Positions 32,796 through 42,048 of a DNA stretch of 64,000 nucleotides are shown here, in pieces. This DNA is from Flavobacteriia bacterium 40-80. GTDB lineage: Bacteria; Bacteroidota; Bacteroidia; Flavobacteriales_D; Crocinitomicaceae. The notes under the pieces were generated by a model. That model saw only the letters and a program-made list of their open reading frames with translations, made no database searches and had not been told where the DNA came from. Within the stretch, counting starts at the first letter, position 1, and each line of letters begins with the position of its first letter. Location: assembly GCA_001899145.1 (NCBI GenBank), contig MKVF01000004.1:62001-126000 (forward strand). The letters run 5' to 3'. Made by a program: the position numbers and the translations under genes.

Positions 32796-34868
32796 TTAAC
32801 GAATTTCACCACCTGCTTTGAATCCTTTCTCCGGGATCATAAAGCTCAGCTTACCATTTTCATCTTCCGCCATCAAAATCATTCCCTGAGATTCTACTCC
32901 TCTGATTTTTCTTGGTTCCAGGTTCAACAGGACAGCGACTGTTTTTCCGACTACTTCTTCCGGCGTATAGTATTCTGCTATTCCGGAAATAATTGTCCGG
33001 GTGTCAATTCCCGTATCTACCGTTAATTGCAGTAATTTATCTGCCTTTTTCACTTTTTCTGCAGCTGTAATTGTTCCCAGACGAATATCCATTGCAGAGA
33101 AAAGATCGAATGTTGTCGCTGCTTTTTGCGAAGCAGGCTCTTTGTTCGTTTCAACCGGCTTATTGTTTTGCTGGCTTTGCTTCAGGATTTCCAATTCTGC
33201 TTCCACCAGTGTATCTTCAATTTTCGGAAACAGAATATCCGGAGTTTTCACTTCTGTATCAACTGCAAGTAAATCAGTCTTCCCGATCTCCTCCCAAGTC
33301 GTTAAGTCAAGTCCTAAACAGTTTCTTAGCCTAGCTGCTGTCGTCGGTAAAAACGGTTCCAGAATCAGGGACAGATTAGCTGTAATCTGCAACGCTATGT
33401 GCATGATCGTTTCTACTCTTTTTTCATCTGTTTTCACCAGCTTCCATGGTTCTGTATCTGCCAGGTATTTATTACCTAATCGTGCCAGATTCATTACTTC
33501 AACCTGCGCATCACGCAATTTATAAGCGTATATCAATTTAGAAATACGCTGCGGGAATTCTTTGATCTCCGCTAAAATCGCTTCGTCTTCCGGAGTTATT
33601 GCCCCCAGAGCAGGAACTTTACCTCCGTAATATTTCTGGGTCAGCACCAGTGCTCTGTTCACGAAATTACCCAAAATTGCTCCCAGCTCGTTATTTACAC
33701 GTGCCTGATATTCTTTCCAGGTGAATTCACTGTCTTTTGTTTCCGGAGCAATCGCCGTCAACGTATATTTTAATTCATCCAGCTTATCCGGATATCTCTC
33801 TAAGTATTCATGTAACCACACTGCCCAGTTCCTGGAAGTGGAAAGCTTGTCTCCTTCGAGGTTCAGAAATTCGTAAGCAGGAACGTTATCCGGCAAGATC
33901 AGATCGCCGTGGTCTTTCAGAAGAATCGGGAAGATAATCGTATGAAATACAATGTTGTCTTTCCCGATAAAATGAATCAGCTTCGTATCTCCTTTCCAGT
34001 AATCTTCCCAGTTTTTATTATTATCGATAGCCCACTGCTTCGTAGCGGAAATATAACCAATAGGAGCATCCAGCCACACATACAGTACTTTTCCGTTCGC
34101 ACTTGGTAACGGGACTTTCACACCCCAATCCAGATCCCTTGTCATCGCACGTGCATGTAAGCCGTTGTCGATCCACGACAGCGCCTGCCCCAACACCTGG
34201 TTCCTCCATTCTTTCGGATCATGCTGTTGTTTTCCGTCCAGAATCCCGTCTTTGATCCAGGGACGTAGCCATTCTTCATGACGGTCCATCGGCAAAAACC
34301 AATGTGAAGTCGATTTTAACACCGGTGTCTTTCCGCTCAGCGTAGAAACGGGATTAATCAATTCCGTGGGACTCAGGTCCGAACCACACTTTTCACACTG
34401 ATCACCATACGCGTTCGGATTGTGGCATTTCGGACACTCTCCTGTCACATAACGGTCTGCTAAAAATTGCTGGAATTCCTCGTCAAAAAATTGCTGTGTT
34501 GTTTCCTCCACAAATTTTCCATTCTGCTCCAGCTTCAGAAAGAACTCCTGCGCTGTTTTATGGTGTAATTCGGAAGAAGTCCGGTGATAAATATCAAAAT
34601 GGATGTTGAACTTTTTAAAGGAATCCCCAATCATCTTATCATACTTATCGACGATCTCCTGTGGCGTGATTCCTTCTTTTTTAGCCCGTAATGTAATGGC
34701 CGCACCATGTTCATCACTTCCGCAAATGAATGCAACATCGTGCTGATTCATCCTGAGAAAGCGCACAAAAATATCAGCGGGAAGGTAAACTCCTGCTACG
34801 TGTCCTAAGTGAAGCGGTCCGTTAGCATAAGGTAAGGCTGCCGTAACAGTATATCTGGATTTTGTCAT
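32796..34868 (-). CDS. metG: Methionyl-tRNA synthetase
   Basis: 690 residues. Class I synthetase motifs: HIGH-like signature PYANGPLHLGHVAG near 15-28, a zinc-binding knuckle CPKCHNPNAYGDQCEKCG, the KMSKS-like DKLSTSRNW and an anticodon-binding helical domain. A C-terminal EMAP/Trbp111-type tRNA-binding domain (about 585-690; IRLGTITAAEKVKKADKLLQL ... NLEPRKIRGVESQGMIL) is attached. It charges tRNA-Met, including initiator tRNA. Followed on the same strand by two LPS glycosyltransferase genes, an odd but probably conserved pairing. Confidence 0.97.
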   Translation of the reverse strand: MTKSRYTVTAALPYANGPLHLGHVAGVYLPADIFVRFLRMNQHDVAFICGSDEHGAAITLRAKKEGITPQEIVDKYDKMIGDSFKKFNIHFDIYHRTSSELHHKTAQEFFLKLEQNGKFVEETTQQFFDEEFQQFLADRYVTGECPKCHNPNAYGDQCEKCGSDLSPTELINPVSTLSGKTPVLKSTSHWFLPMDRHEEWLRPWIKDGILDGKQQHDPKEWRNQVLGQALSWIDNGLHARAMTRDLDWGVKVPLPSANGKVLYVWLDAPIGYISATKQWAIDNNKNWEDYWKGDTKLIHFIGKDNIVFHTIIFPILLKDHGDLILPDNVPAYEFLNLEGDKLSTSRNWAVWLHEYLERYPDKLDELKYTLTAIAPETKDSEFTWKEYQARVNNELGAILGNFVNRALVLTQKYYGGKVPALGAITPEDEAILAEIKEFPQRISKLIYAYKLRDAQVEVMNLARLGNKYLADTEPWKLVKTDEKRVETIMHIALQITANLSLILEPFLPTTAARLRNCLGLDLTTWEEIGKTDLLAVDTEVKTPDILFPKIEDTLVEAELEILKQSQQNNKPVETNKEPASQKAATTFDLFSAMDIRLGTITAAEKVKKADKLLQLTVDTGIDTRTIISGIAEYYTPEEVVGKTVAVLLNLEPRKIRGVESQGMILMAEDENGKLSFMIPEKGFKAGGEIR

Positions 34869-34888
34869 TGTCTGATTTCAATTGTATG

Positions 34889-34896
34889 CAAAATTA
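34889..34896 (-). promoter_or_regulatory. TAnnTTTG box upstream of metG
   Basis: On the minus strand TAATTTTG ends 20 bp before the metG ATG. A TTG at the -33 position is imperfect (about 21 bp away). Confidence 0.45.
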
Positions 34897-34995
34897 AAAA
34901 TTACGGCTTGCAAATCACAAATCACCTATTAAAATTGAACGCAGGGAAGCCGGAATTCGCGTTGTGCACAGAAAAGATTTATTCTTTTCTCCGGA

Positions 34996-35598
34996 TCATT
35001 TATTTTTCGCAATTTCATACACTATCAAAAACGGGAGCCAGGAAGCAACAGAGAGTAGTGCATACTGCCAGCCCTGAGACAAATCCCTTCCAAATATCCA
35101 GAGTAAGATTCGTAAATTAACCCCGGATAAAAGCAGAATATAAAACCGCGTCATCCAGAGCCGGTGTTGCTGAATATTTCGTTGCTTAATCCTTTTCAAT
35201 GCAAATATGAGAAACATCAAAGAAAGTCCTGTCAACAAGAGAAATGCGGCAATTCCTGGTGCTCCTCCAAATGAATAAAAACTCATCAGCAGCGACGAGG
35301 GAAGAAAGAGCAGTAAAGCAATATAAGCTGCTGTTTTTCCCAGCAAACGGTGGAGCCGTACAGACTTCCGGTGAATATTAAAGAAAATCAGCAAACCACA
35401 CAGCACCATCAGAAACGGTGTGCAAATCAGGTGCATCCATAAAAAGTATTTATAGAAATCGTCCCAGATATCTATTTTGTCGTATAAAAATCCACGATTA
35501 AAATCCGGATAAAAATAACTCAGGCCGGTATAGAATATCAAAGTGGAAATAACAACCGAATAGCAATAGAGGAATGAGCGGGCGATGATATTTCTCAT
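34996..35598 (-). CDS. DUF2306-like membrane protein
   Basis: 200 residues with about five transmembrane helices (about 8-28, 53-73, 85-108, 112-133, 150-168, 175-193 at least in part). Features of the DUF2306 group: KYFLWMHLICTPFLMVLCGLLIFF, HRLLGKTAAYIALLL, and QQHRLWMTRFYILL with His residues facing the membrane. Function unknown; such proteins are often heme-b or quinone-related by analogy, not proven. Three bases downstream of the WG-repeat lipoprotein gene, so probably co-transcribed. Confidence 0.75.
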   Translation of the reverse strand: MRNIIARSFLYCYSVVISTLIFYTGLSYFYPDFNRGFLYDKIDIWDDFYKYFLWMHLICTPFLMVLCGLLIFFNIHRKSVRLHRLLGKTAAYIALLLFLPSSLLMSFYSFGGAPGIAAFLLLTGLSLMFLIFALKRIKQRNIQQHRLWMTRFYILLLSGVNLRILLWIFGRDLSQGWQYALLSVASWLPFLIVYEIAKNK

Positions 35599-35601
35599 TT
35601 C

Positions 35602-37128
35602 TTACCCTGCAAATCCGCAAATTGCTATTTTGGATTTCAGGTATTTTTGTTCACCTTCCTTTTGTAAACGGTCAATCCATTCATCCAGAAAGCGGATGTT
35701 TTCTTTTTCTACCGGTGTCAATAGCTTTGAAACATCTTTATGTATCATTTTATACCACTTTTTGACAAAAAATACATTTTTCCAGAACGTATCCTGAAAA
35801 ATATAACCCTTTGATGCAAGTATCTGATTTTTCATGTACTGCAAATCATAAAGGGATAAAAAAGAACGTATTTCGTAATAAGGCTCTTCATTTTCTCTTT
35901 CCGGCAATGCCTTTACATATGTCCCTTTCAGGTAATCTTCCGTCAGCTTTACCACTCCGGCCATAGGGAATTTAAACTGCTCCCCGAGTGCAACAATCTT
36001 TCCTTCAGGACGAATTGAAAAATAGGAATAAAAAGTAGCGATGGTGTAATTCAATGTATCACGATCAGTAAATTCCGGCTCATAATCCACTTTCACGTAT
36101 TTCAGCTCAAGTAAAGTATCATTGATGTACCGGACTTTCATCTCTTCCTCAACAGCTGCTCCGTTGCAATAAAAATTCACTCCATAATTCTCAATTAGTT
36201 TCTTTTTATCCAACCTCTTACCCATTTCATCAAATGAGTTCACCAGATATTCATTGCGTAAATAATCCCTTCCGAAAACTCCCTTCTCCACAAAACTGTA
36301 CAGGATACTTTTATATTTCCTTCCACTCCGGCGAATCTCATTAATTTTTCCGTTGTAGCTCTCTGTTCCCATCTCCTCATTATCGAGAGTCAATGAAATA
36401 TATTCTCTTTCTTCCTGATTTAAAACAGAAAGGTAGGATGGCAGGTAAACCCGTGATCCTGAAAATGAATCTTCTTCTTTGTTCAGCTCAAACCATTTTG
36501 CAAAGCGCTCATCTCTGGCATTAAAAGATTTTCTGTCATCAGATAAGTATTCAAATGGATTTTTTTCGTCTTCCAGCAGCTTTAATTGTCCGTCATCCAT
36601 GATTTTAAACTTCTTTCCGTCACGAAAACCAATAGCAGCATAAGCAGCATAACCAACAGGGATAATATAATCAAACTGGGGCTGTACTAAAATGTTGTTG
36701 ATATAGTCAAACAGTCCGAATTTTCCGCCTTTTTTTATTTCAACAATTCCCGAAGCAATTGTCCCGGGATTTCCGATCATCTCATATTCCGGCTGGAGAA
36801 GCACTTCTCCTTTCGAGCTCAGCAAGCCTTGCTTCTTATAAGCATCTTTTGCAGAAAGCTTAACAGAAGAAAAAACATATAGATTATCGTGTTCCGTTCT
36901 GCTAACACAAGTGAGATTCGGGAACTTTTTTAAAAGGTCTTTCTGTTCCTTTTGGAGATTTCGATCATTGGTATTATAGGCCGTATAAGTCTCTTCCAGG
37001 CGAGGATTCAGATCTTCAGCAAGCGTGTTCTTTTCCGTTTCCTTACCCTCCTGAGCATTACTTTTACAGGAAAAAGTCATCCCGGCAAACGCTGACATTA
37101 TTAGTGCTAAAAGTATTTTTTTCATCAT
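35602..37128 (-). CDS. WG-repeat lipoprotein
   Basis: 508 residues (or 507 from the second Met at 37125). Lipobox MTFSC. Residues about 85-180 carry WG-type beta repeats (KQGLLSSKGEVLLQPEYEMI, GKFGLFDYINNILVQPQFDYI), a fold seen in surface and envelope proteins; the remaining 320 residues lack recognisable domains. Membrane-anchored, likely in the outer or inner membrane. Transcribed ahead of the DUF2306-like gene. No function is assigned. Confidence 0.75.
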   Translation of the reverse strand: MMKKILLALIMSAFAGMTFSCKSNAQEGKETEKNTLAEDLNPRLEETYTAYNTNDRNLQKEQKDLLKKFPNLTCVSRTEHDNLYVFSSVKLSAKDAYKKQGLLSSKGEVLLQPEYEMIGNPGTIASGIVEIKKGGKFGLFDYINNILVQPQFDYIIPVGYAAYAAIGFRDGKKFKIMDDGQLKLLEDEKNPFEYLSDDRKSFNARDERFAKWFELNKEEDSFSGSRVYLPSYLSVLNQEEREYISLTLDNEEMGTESYNGKINEIRRSGRKYKSILYSFVEKGVFGRDYLRNEYLVNSFDEMGKRLDKKKLIENYGVNFYCNGAAVEEEMKVRYINDTLLELKYVKVDYEPEFTDRDTLNYTIATFYSYFSIRPEGKIVALGEQFKFPMAGVVKLTEDYLKGTYVKALPERENEEPYYEIRSFLSLYDLQYMKNQILASKGYIFQDTFWKNVFFVKKWYKMIHKDVSKLLTPVEKENIRFLDEWIDRLQKEGEQKYLKSKIAICGFAG

Positions 37129-37225
37129 TGATATTTTAATGAAGATACAAATTAATAAAGAACCGGTTCATTGCCTGTTTAAAAGTAAACCTCCGTTCTG
37201 GAAAAGTAATTATCCTTATACCAGA

Positions 37226-38467
37226 TTAATGCTCCGCCCAGATTTTCGCCAGCTCCACCAATGTTTTCACTGCTTTTTGCATGTCCTGAACAGAAACATA
37301 TTCGTGCTTCGAGTGGATTCCCATTTCTCCCGTGAAAATATTCGGGCAAGGTAATCCCATAAATGATAAACGGGAACCATCAGTTCCGCCACGAATAATC
37401 ATAGGCCTCGGCGTAACTCCTGCCTGTTCCATTGCTTTAACGGCATATTCTGTAACAAACGGAACTGTATCCAGCACTTCTTTCATGTTACGGTATTGTT
37501 CAATTACTTCAAATTCCGCTGTCGCACCGGGATATTGCGCGATCGTTTCATCTAAAATGGATTTTAACCGTGCTTCATATTCAGCAAGCTTTTTAGTATC
37601 ATGGTCACGGATAATGAAACTCACCATTGTTTTCTCCAGAACACCTTCAATGGAAGTCGGATGAACAAATCCTTCTTTTCCGGAAGTTGTTTCAGGAGAC
37701 CATTCGTTTTTCGGCAAAGCCGTTAAAAATGCTCCCGCAACTTTCATCGCATTTACCATTTTTCCTTTTGCATATCCCGGGTGAGCCGAAATACCATGGA
37801 TTGTAATTTTCACTGCATCAGCAGAGAATGTTTCATCTTCAATGGAGCCTAATTCACCACCATCCAGCGTATAGCCATAGTCAGCTTTCAGCTTATTCAT
37901 ATCCAGCTTTTCTACTCCTCGCCCTACTTCTTCGTCCGGTGTGAACAAGATGCGAATATCTCCGTGTTCTACTTCAGGATGATTTACCAAATAATTAGCC
38001 AGATCCATAATAATTGCTACTCCTGCTTTATCATCAGCACCTAATAATGTCAAGCCGGAAGCTGTAATAATATCATCTCCTATTCTTTCCTTCAGATATG
38101 GGTGCTTTTCAGTTGTAATCACCTGTGTTGTATCATCCGGTAAAACAATCGGGGAACCATCCCAGCTTCGGTGTACAATCGGCTTCACATTCGTTCCGCT
38201 GCAATCAGGAGCCGTATCCATGTGTGAGCAGAAACAAATCGTAGGAATCGTATCTTTTCTGCTTGTGGAAGGAATGGTTGCAAAAACATAGCCCCATTCA
38301 TCCATATATGCATCTTCTAACCCTATTTCCAATAGTTCTTCAACAAGCACCTTTGCCAGGTCTTTTTGCTTCATGGAAGACGGAAATGTTTCTGAGTTGG
38401 GGTCTGCTGTCGTATCTATCTGAACGTATTTCATGAAACGTTCTTCGACTGTATAATTGTAGCTCAT
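37226..38467 (-). CDS. pepT: Peptidase T (tripeptide aminopeptidase)
   Basis: 413 residues, the family length. M20 metallopeptidase: CFCSHMDTAPD (zinc ligands His and Asp, near 80), TLLGADDKAGVA (bridging Asp), TPDEEVGRGVE (catalytic and metal-binding Glu), GGELGSIEDETF, the dimerisation domain with SAHPGYAKGKMVNA, and IRGGTDGSRLSFMGLPCPNIFTG with the last zinc ligand region. It frees the N-terminal residue from tripeptides in the cytoplasm. Followed by a bidirectional terminator shared with ndk's 3' side. Confidence 0.96.
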   Translation of the reverse strand: MSYNYTVEERFMKYVQIDTTADPNSETFPSSMKQKDLAKVLVEELLEIGLEDAYMDEWGYVFATIPSTSRKDTIPTICFCSHMDTAPDCSGTNVKPIVHRSWDGSPIVLPDDTTQVITTEKHPYLKERIGDDIITASGLTLLGADDKAGVAIIMDLANYLVNHPEVEHGDIRILFTPDEEVGRGVEKLDMNKLKADYGYTLDGGELGSIEDETFSADAVKITIHGISAHPGYAKGKMVNAMKVAGAFLTALPKNEWSPETTSGKEGFVHPTSIEGVLEKTMVSFIIRDHDTKKLAEYEARLKSILDETIAQYPGATAEFEVIEQYRNMKEVLDTVPFVTEYAVKAMEQAGVTPRPMIIRGGTDGSRLSFMGLPCPNIFTGEMGIHSKHEYVSVQDMQKAVKTLVELAKIWAEH

Positions 38468-38493
38468 AAATTATTTATTCAATATTTTAAATT

Positions 38494-38526
38494 AAAAAAA
38501 CCGATAATAAAATTACCGGTTTTTTT
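38494..38526. terminator. Hairpin between ndk and pepT
   Basis: A7-CCG and CGG-T7 arms with one internal mismatch form a stem flanked by A and T runs, able to act in both directions. It separates the ndk transcript from pepT on the minus strand. Confidence 0.65.
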
Positions 38527-38545
38527 ATGAATGAGGTTTATTTCC

Positions 38546-38965
38546 TTAGAATTTTTCTCTTCCGGAAAAATGAAAATTTCCTTCAATTTCCGCGTTTTCG
38601 TCGCTGTCAGAACCATGAACGGCGTTTTCACCAACTGATTTTGCGTATTTTTTACGGATCGTTCCTTCGGCTGCATCTGCGGGGTTTGTCGCCCCGATCA
38701 GTTTTCTGAAATCTTCCACCGCGTTATTTTTCTCCAGAATTGCAGCAACAATCGGTCCTCTTGTCATAAACTCCACCAATTCTCCAAAGAAAGGTCTCTC
38801 TTTGTGTACTGCGTAAAATTCCTGAGCGTCAGCCACTGTCAATTGTGTCAGTTTTAAAGAAACAATTCTGAAACCTGCTTCTGTAATCATATTCAAGATA
38901 CCACCGATATGTCCTGCTTCAACAGCATCCGGTTTAATCATTGTAAACGTTCTGTTTCCTGCCAT
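38546..38965 (-). CDS. ndk: Nucleoside diphosphate kinase
   Basis: 139 residues. Canonical motifs: [17 protein letters not shown] at 8-24, [33 protein letters not shown] and the active-site His in NAVHGSDS near 115. It swaps gamma-phosphates among NTPs, keeping nucleotide pools balanced. Length and motifs are normal. An exact TAnnTTTG promoter box precedes it, and a terminator follows. Confidence 0.98.
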   Translation of the reverse strand: MAGNRTFTMIKPDAVEAGHIGGILNMITEAGFRIVSLKLTQLTVADAQEFYAVHKERPFFGELVEFMTRGPIVAAILEKNNAVEDFRKLIGATNPADAAEGTIRKKYAKSVGENAVHGSDSDENAEIEGNFHFSGREKF

Positions 38966-38984
38966 TTTAATTTGATTTGGACTG

Positions 38985-38992
38985 CAAAGATA
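38985..38992 (-). promoter_or_regulatory. ndk promoter -7 box
   Basis: TATCTTTG on the minus strand, an exact TAnnTTTG match, 19 bp before the ndk start codon. No clear -33 TTTG is visible. Confidence 0.6.
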
Positions 38993-39233
38993 AAGCAGTT
39001 TAGCAAATTAATGAATTTTTGAGAAAAAAATATTGGTTTCTGCCCGATCTGCTCTGCACTTTGAAACCGGAAGATTTTGAACAGAAATTAAATCCTTCAG
39101 AGTAATATGAAATTAAAAATCCTGTCTCATTTTACTGAAACAGGACTCTTTAAGTGAATAGTGGTAAAGTCAGGCAGAGTCTCCCATATTAAGTAGTTTT
39201 ACAAAATTACGGCAGTTTCCGAAGTTATTCTAC
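38993..39233. other. Gene-free stretch upstream of the two-component operon
   Basis: No open frame with protein-like composition and no RNA gene are visible. A weak hairpin (CCTGT at 39121-39125 with ACAGG at 39140-39144) is the only structure noticed. The interesting elements, a palindrome and promoter, lie just beyond. Confidence 0.4.
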
Positions 39234-39245
39234 AGGGTTAACCCT
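39234..39245. promoter_or_regulatory. 12-bp palindrome AGGGTTAACCCT, candidate operator
   Basis: A perfect palindrome 16 bp upstream of the -33 element of the kinase/regulator operon. Its position just above the promoter suits an activator or autoregulator site, for example for the response regulator encoded in the operon. Inference only. Confidence 0.35.
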
Positions 39246-39261
39246 ATTTATTTCTCTACAT

Positions 39262-39293
39262 TTTGACATTACTTCATGTATCAATTATTTTTG
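39262..39293 (+). promoter_or_regulatory. Promoter of the histidine kinase/response regulator operon
   Basis: TTTG at 39262-39265, a 20-bp spacer and TATTTTTG at 39286-39293 fit the Bacteroidota consensus fully. The ATG at 39298 follows after only 4 bp, so the mRNA is expected to be leaderless or nearly so. Confidence 0.7.
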
Positions 39294-39297
39294 CTTT

Positions 39298-40971
39298 ATG
39301 AATAGACGAGTTTTGATTGCCGCAGGAAGCATGATTCTCCTGGCCGGAGTATTCTTTTTTCTGCCAAATCAGCCGGAGTATAAGTCTGTCCGGACCTCAG
39401 GCAATAACATTTCTTTTGAAGAGGACTCATTGCATTTCATTCAGCTTCTGACAAAGGGACAAGAAATATACGCGTTGAGGGACAAGCTTGAAAGCGTACA
39501 AAAATCGCTGGTTTATTTTGATTCCGCGTTGGTTATTGCCGAACGGCTAAACAATCTTCAAATGAAAGCAGCTGCTCATTTTTATATCGGGAATGTGTAC
39601 AATGCGTGGAACGGGCAGCCTGAAAAGACCATCGAGCATTATCAGAGAACATTTGATCTCTATAAGCAGATACCAAGACAGGAAGCCCGGGACTACTATC
39701 TTAAGTACATACTTGCCCACGCTTATGATAAAGCCCATGATACTCTGAAATGCACTGAAATTTTGAATGAAGTTTATGAATCATTAAACTTCACTCCTGA
39801 AGATGTCAAAATGAAGCTGGGATTCATGGCAGAGTATGCCTGGATCAGCGCTAACATCGGGAATTACCTGCTTTCAGAAAAATTTTTAGACCGGCACGTT
39901 GACAGAAAATCCATTCAGAATGATCCTCAGAACAATAATTATCTTGATCATTATTACATTACCCGTGCAAAAATAGACATCCTGGGGAAAAAGCGGGTTC
40001 GTTCCCCTTATACGGATTCGATCGAATTATCTATTGGCGAGCATTTAAGTAATTTTGACAAACAATATTATTTTAACAGCCTGTCCAATCTTTATCTGGC
40101 TTCAAAAGAATATAAAAAAGCATTTGAAACCCGAAATAAAGAAATTGCTTTGAGTGAAAAGATCAATTCCGGCGAGATCACAAATCTTTTACAAAAGAAT
40201 CAGCTTTCAAAACAGTTAAATGATACTATAAAAGAAAATCAGATCATAGACTATAAATTGAAGATAAAAAATCTATGGCTGCTCATTTCCGGTTTCTTAA
40301 TACTCCTGTTACTGGTATCTTTCCGTTTATTTCAGATCCAAAAAAACAGAAAACAGATTAAAAAAGAAACGCAGATGAAAACGCTGTTCACCAAACAGCT
40401 GTTCAAGGCCATAGAGGATGAGCGAAAACGTATAGCAACAGATCTACATGACGGAATCGGAAATGAGCTCGGGGCAATGAAGCATCTTTCTGCTGCTCCG
40501 GTCGAACAATGGAATACAAAAATTGATTCTATTATTGAAGAAATACGCACTATCAGCAGAAATCTTCATCCTGTTATGTTTGACAGGATCGGATTAAAAA
40601 TCACGCTGGAACAGCTGGTGGAACGTGTACAATATCACCAGAATTTTATGCTGACGACAGAAATTGATTACACAACAAGCCTGGGTTCAGATGTAGAATT
40701 ACAGGTGTACAGAATAATACAGGAAGCGGTAACGAACATAATAAAGCATGCTAATGCAATTGCAGGGAAAATTACGATCACAGAAAACGATAGAATTGTC
40801 TTTGTCGAAATCAAGGATAACGGAAAGGGATTCAATATGAAAGACATACTGGAAAACGGGAAATCTTTCGGCCTGTTGAACATTATAGAGAGGAGCAGAG
40901 CTATCGGAGGTCAGGCAATAATTAAATCGGACAACTCAGGTACACTTATTACTATTGAAATATTTAAATAA
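39298..40971 (+). CDS. Sensor histidine kinase, NarX/DegS-type (HisKA_3), with TPR-like N-terminal sensor
   Basis: 557 residues. An N-terminal membrane segment (about 4-24) exposes a helical TPR-like region (about 45-310; MKAAAHFYIGNVYNAWNG, YNEVYESLNF-type repeats). A second membrane helix lies at about 330-348, followed by the kinase: phosphoacceptor His384 in ATDLHDGIGNELGAMKHLS, and HATPase motifs QEAVTNIIKHANA (N box), DNGKGF (G1) and SFGLLNIIERSRAIGG (G2). It phosphorylates the LuxR-type regulator encoded 6 bp downstream. The signal is unknown; the layout matches many Bacteroidota TPR-sensor kinases. Confidence 0.93.
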   Translation: MNRRVLIAAGSMILLAGVFFFLPNQPEYKSVRTSGNNISFEEDSLHFIQLLTKGQEIYALRDKLESVQKSLVYFDSALVIAERLNNLQMKAAAHFYIGNVYNAWNGQPEKTIEHYQRTFDLYKQIPRQEARDYYLKYILAHAYDKAHDTLKCTEILNEVYESLNFTPEDVKMKLGFMAEYAWISANIGNYLLSEKFLDRHVDRKSIQNDPQNNNYLDHYYITRAKIDILGKKRVRSPYTDSIELSIGEHLSNFDKQYYFNSLSNLYLASKEYKKAFETRNKEIALSEKINSGEITNLLQKNQLSKQLNDTIKENQIIDYKLKIKNLWLLISGFLILLLLVSFRLFQIQKNRKQIKKETQMKTLFTKQLFKAIEDERKRIATDLHDGIGNELGAMKHLSAAPVEQWNTKIDSIIEEIRTISRNLHPVMFDRIGLKITLEQLVERVQYHQNFMLTTEIDYTTSLGSDVELQVYRIIQEAVTNIIKHANAIAGKITITENDRIVFVEIKDNGKGFNMKDILENGKSFGLLNIIERSRAIGGQAIIKSDNSGTLITIEIFK

Positions 40972-40977
40972 AAATAT

Positions 40978-41604
40978 ATGAACTTCCTTATAGCAGACGA
41001 TCACCCGTTCACACTCGCCGGAACAAAGAGCTTCATTGAAGAATCAGGACACAAAGTAATCGCTACTTGCACGGAAGGAAGATCAGCGCTGGAAAAAATA
41101 AAAAGATTGCTCCCTGATGTTGTTGTTTTAGATATCAACATGCCCGGTCTGGACGGAATCGAAGTGCTGGAGCTGATCCGTTTAAACAGGTTACCCGTAA
41201 AAGTAATTTTTCTCACCTCTCACAATGAAATGAGCATTTACAAAAAAGCAAGCGAATACGGGGTCGATGGCTATCTGCTCAAAAATTTTGCACAGGAAGA
41301 GCTTGCTGACTGTATCAGCACTTTGCTGCGAGGAGAAGAATACTTAAGTCCCAGAATTTCATCAAACCTGGTCAAGGACAATCAATATCATAAGGACCAG
41401 ATACTCGCAAAGCTTAATTTTGTGGAAACCAAAGTATTTGAGCTTGTTTCCCGGCAAAAAAGCACTAAAGAAATAGCCGAATTACTGTTTTTATCGGAAA
41501 AAACAGTGGAAGCTTACAGAACCAGCATTATTGACAAACTTGATTTGCCAAAGGAAAGAAACTCCTTATTGAAGTTCGCAAGCAAATTCTCACAGTTTTC
41601 CTAA
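40978..41604 (+). CDS. LuxR/NarL-type response regulator
   Basis: 208 residues. Receiver domain (1-120) with Asp52 (VVVLDINMPGLDG), conserved DD near 8-9 and the Thr/Lys switch residues (FLTSHNE, GYLLKN). The C-terminal LuxR-type helix-turn-helix (about 140-200; VETKVFELVSRQKSTKEIAELLFLSEKTVEAYRTSIIDKL) binds DNA. Partner of the upstream kinase, 6 bp away. Its 3' end overlaps the NUDIX gene on the other strand by 15 bp. Confidence 0.95.
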   Translation: MNFLIADDHPFTLAGTKSFIEESGHKVIATCTEGRSALEKIKRLLPDVVVLDINMPGLDGIEVLELIRLNRLPVKVIFLTSHNEMSIYKKASEYGVDGYLLKNFAQEELADCISTLLRGEEYLSPRISSNLVKDNQYHKDQILAKLNFVETKVFELVSRQKSTKEIAELLFLSEKTVEAYRTSIIDKLDLPKERNSLLKFASKFSQFS

Positions 41605-42048
41605 AGAAGGAGCATTATCAGTCAGCTTCTGCGCAACTATTTTATCAACCGGGAATTCCAGCATTTCCGGAGTTAATTCTGATAAGGCAATCCACCTTAA
41701 CTGTTCTCCTTCGGAAGCTAAAGGCATTTTTTTTTCTGAAACTGATGCTATTGTTTCTTTCTCTATCTCTGCATAAAAGTAGAAAGAGATCAGCTGTGCT
41801 TCCGTGTTAAACGCAGATATCTGAAGAAAATCGTTCACATAAAACAGCTCACCGACAGTAGCTTCCAGACGGAATTCTTCCTGGAACTCACGCCTTAAAC
41901 CTTCTTTCAGGCCTTCTCCAAACTCCAGGCCTCCGCCCGGAAACTTAGTAAATGCTTTACCAAAACGAAATTCATCAGAAACCAGGAGCTGCTGCTGCTC
42001 ATTAATCACAATTCCGTACACACGGATGTTAAAGTGTTTGGGTATCAT
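41590..42048 (-). CDS. NUDIX hydrolase
   Basis: 152 residues. The Nudix box GGGLEFGEGLKEGLRREF continues into QEEF and fits GX5EX7REUXEEXGU, binding metal and hydrolysing nucleoside-diphosphate-linked substrates; the exact substrate cannot be told. Starts 4 bp inside the end of the MazG-like gene (ATGA overlap region 42045-42048), so these two nucleotide-cleaning enzymes form an operon. Tail-to-tail overlap of 15 bp with the response regulator. Confidence 0.9.
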   Translation of the reverse strand: MIPKHFNIRVYGIVINEQQQLLVSDEFRFGKAFTKFPGGGLEFGEGLKEGLRREFQEEFRLEATVGELFYVNDFLQISAFNTEAQLISFYFYAEIEKETIASVSEKKMPLASEGEQLRWIALSELTPEMLEFPVDKIVAQKLTDNAPSLGKL

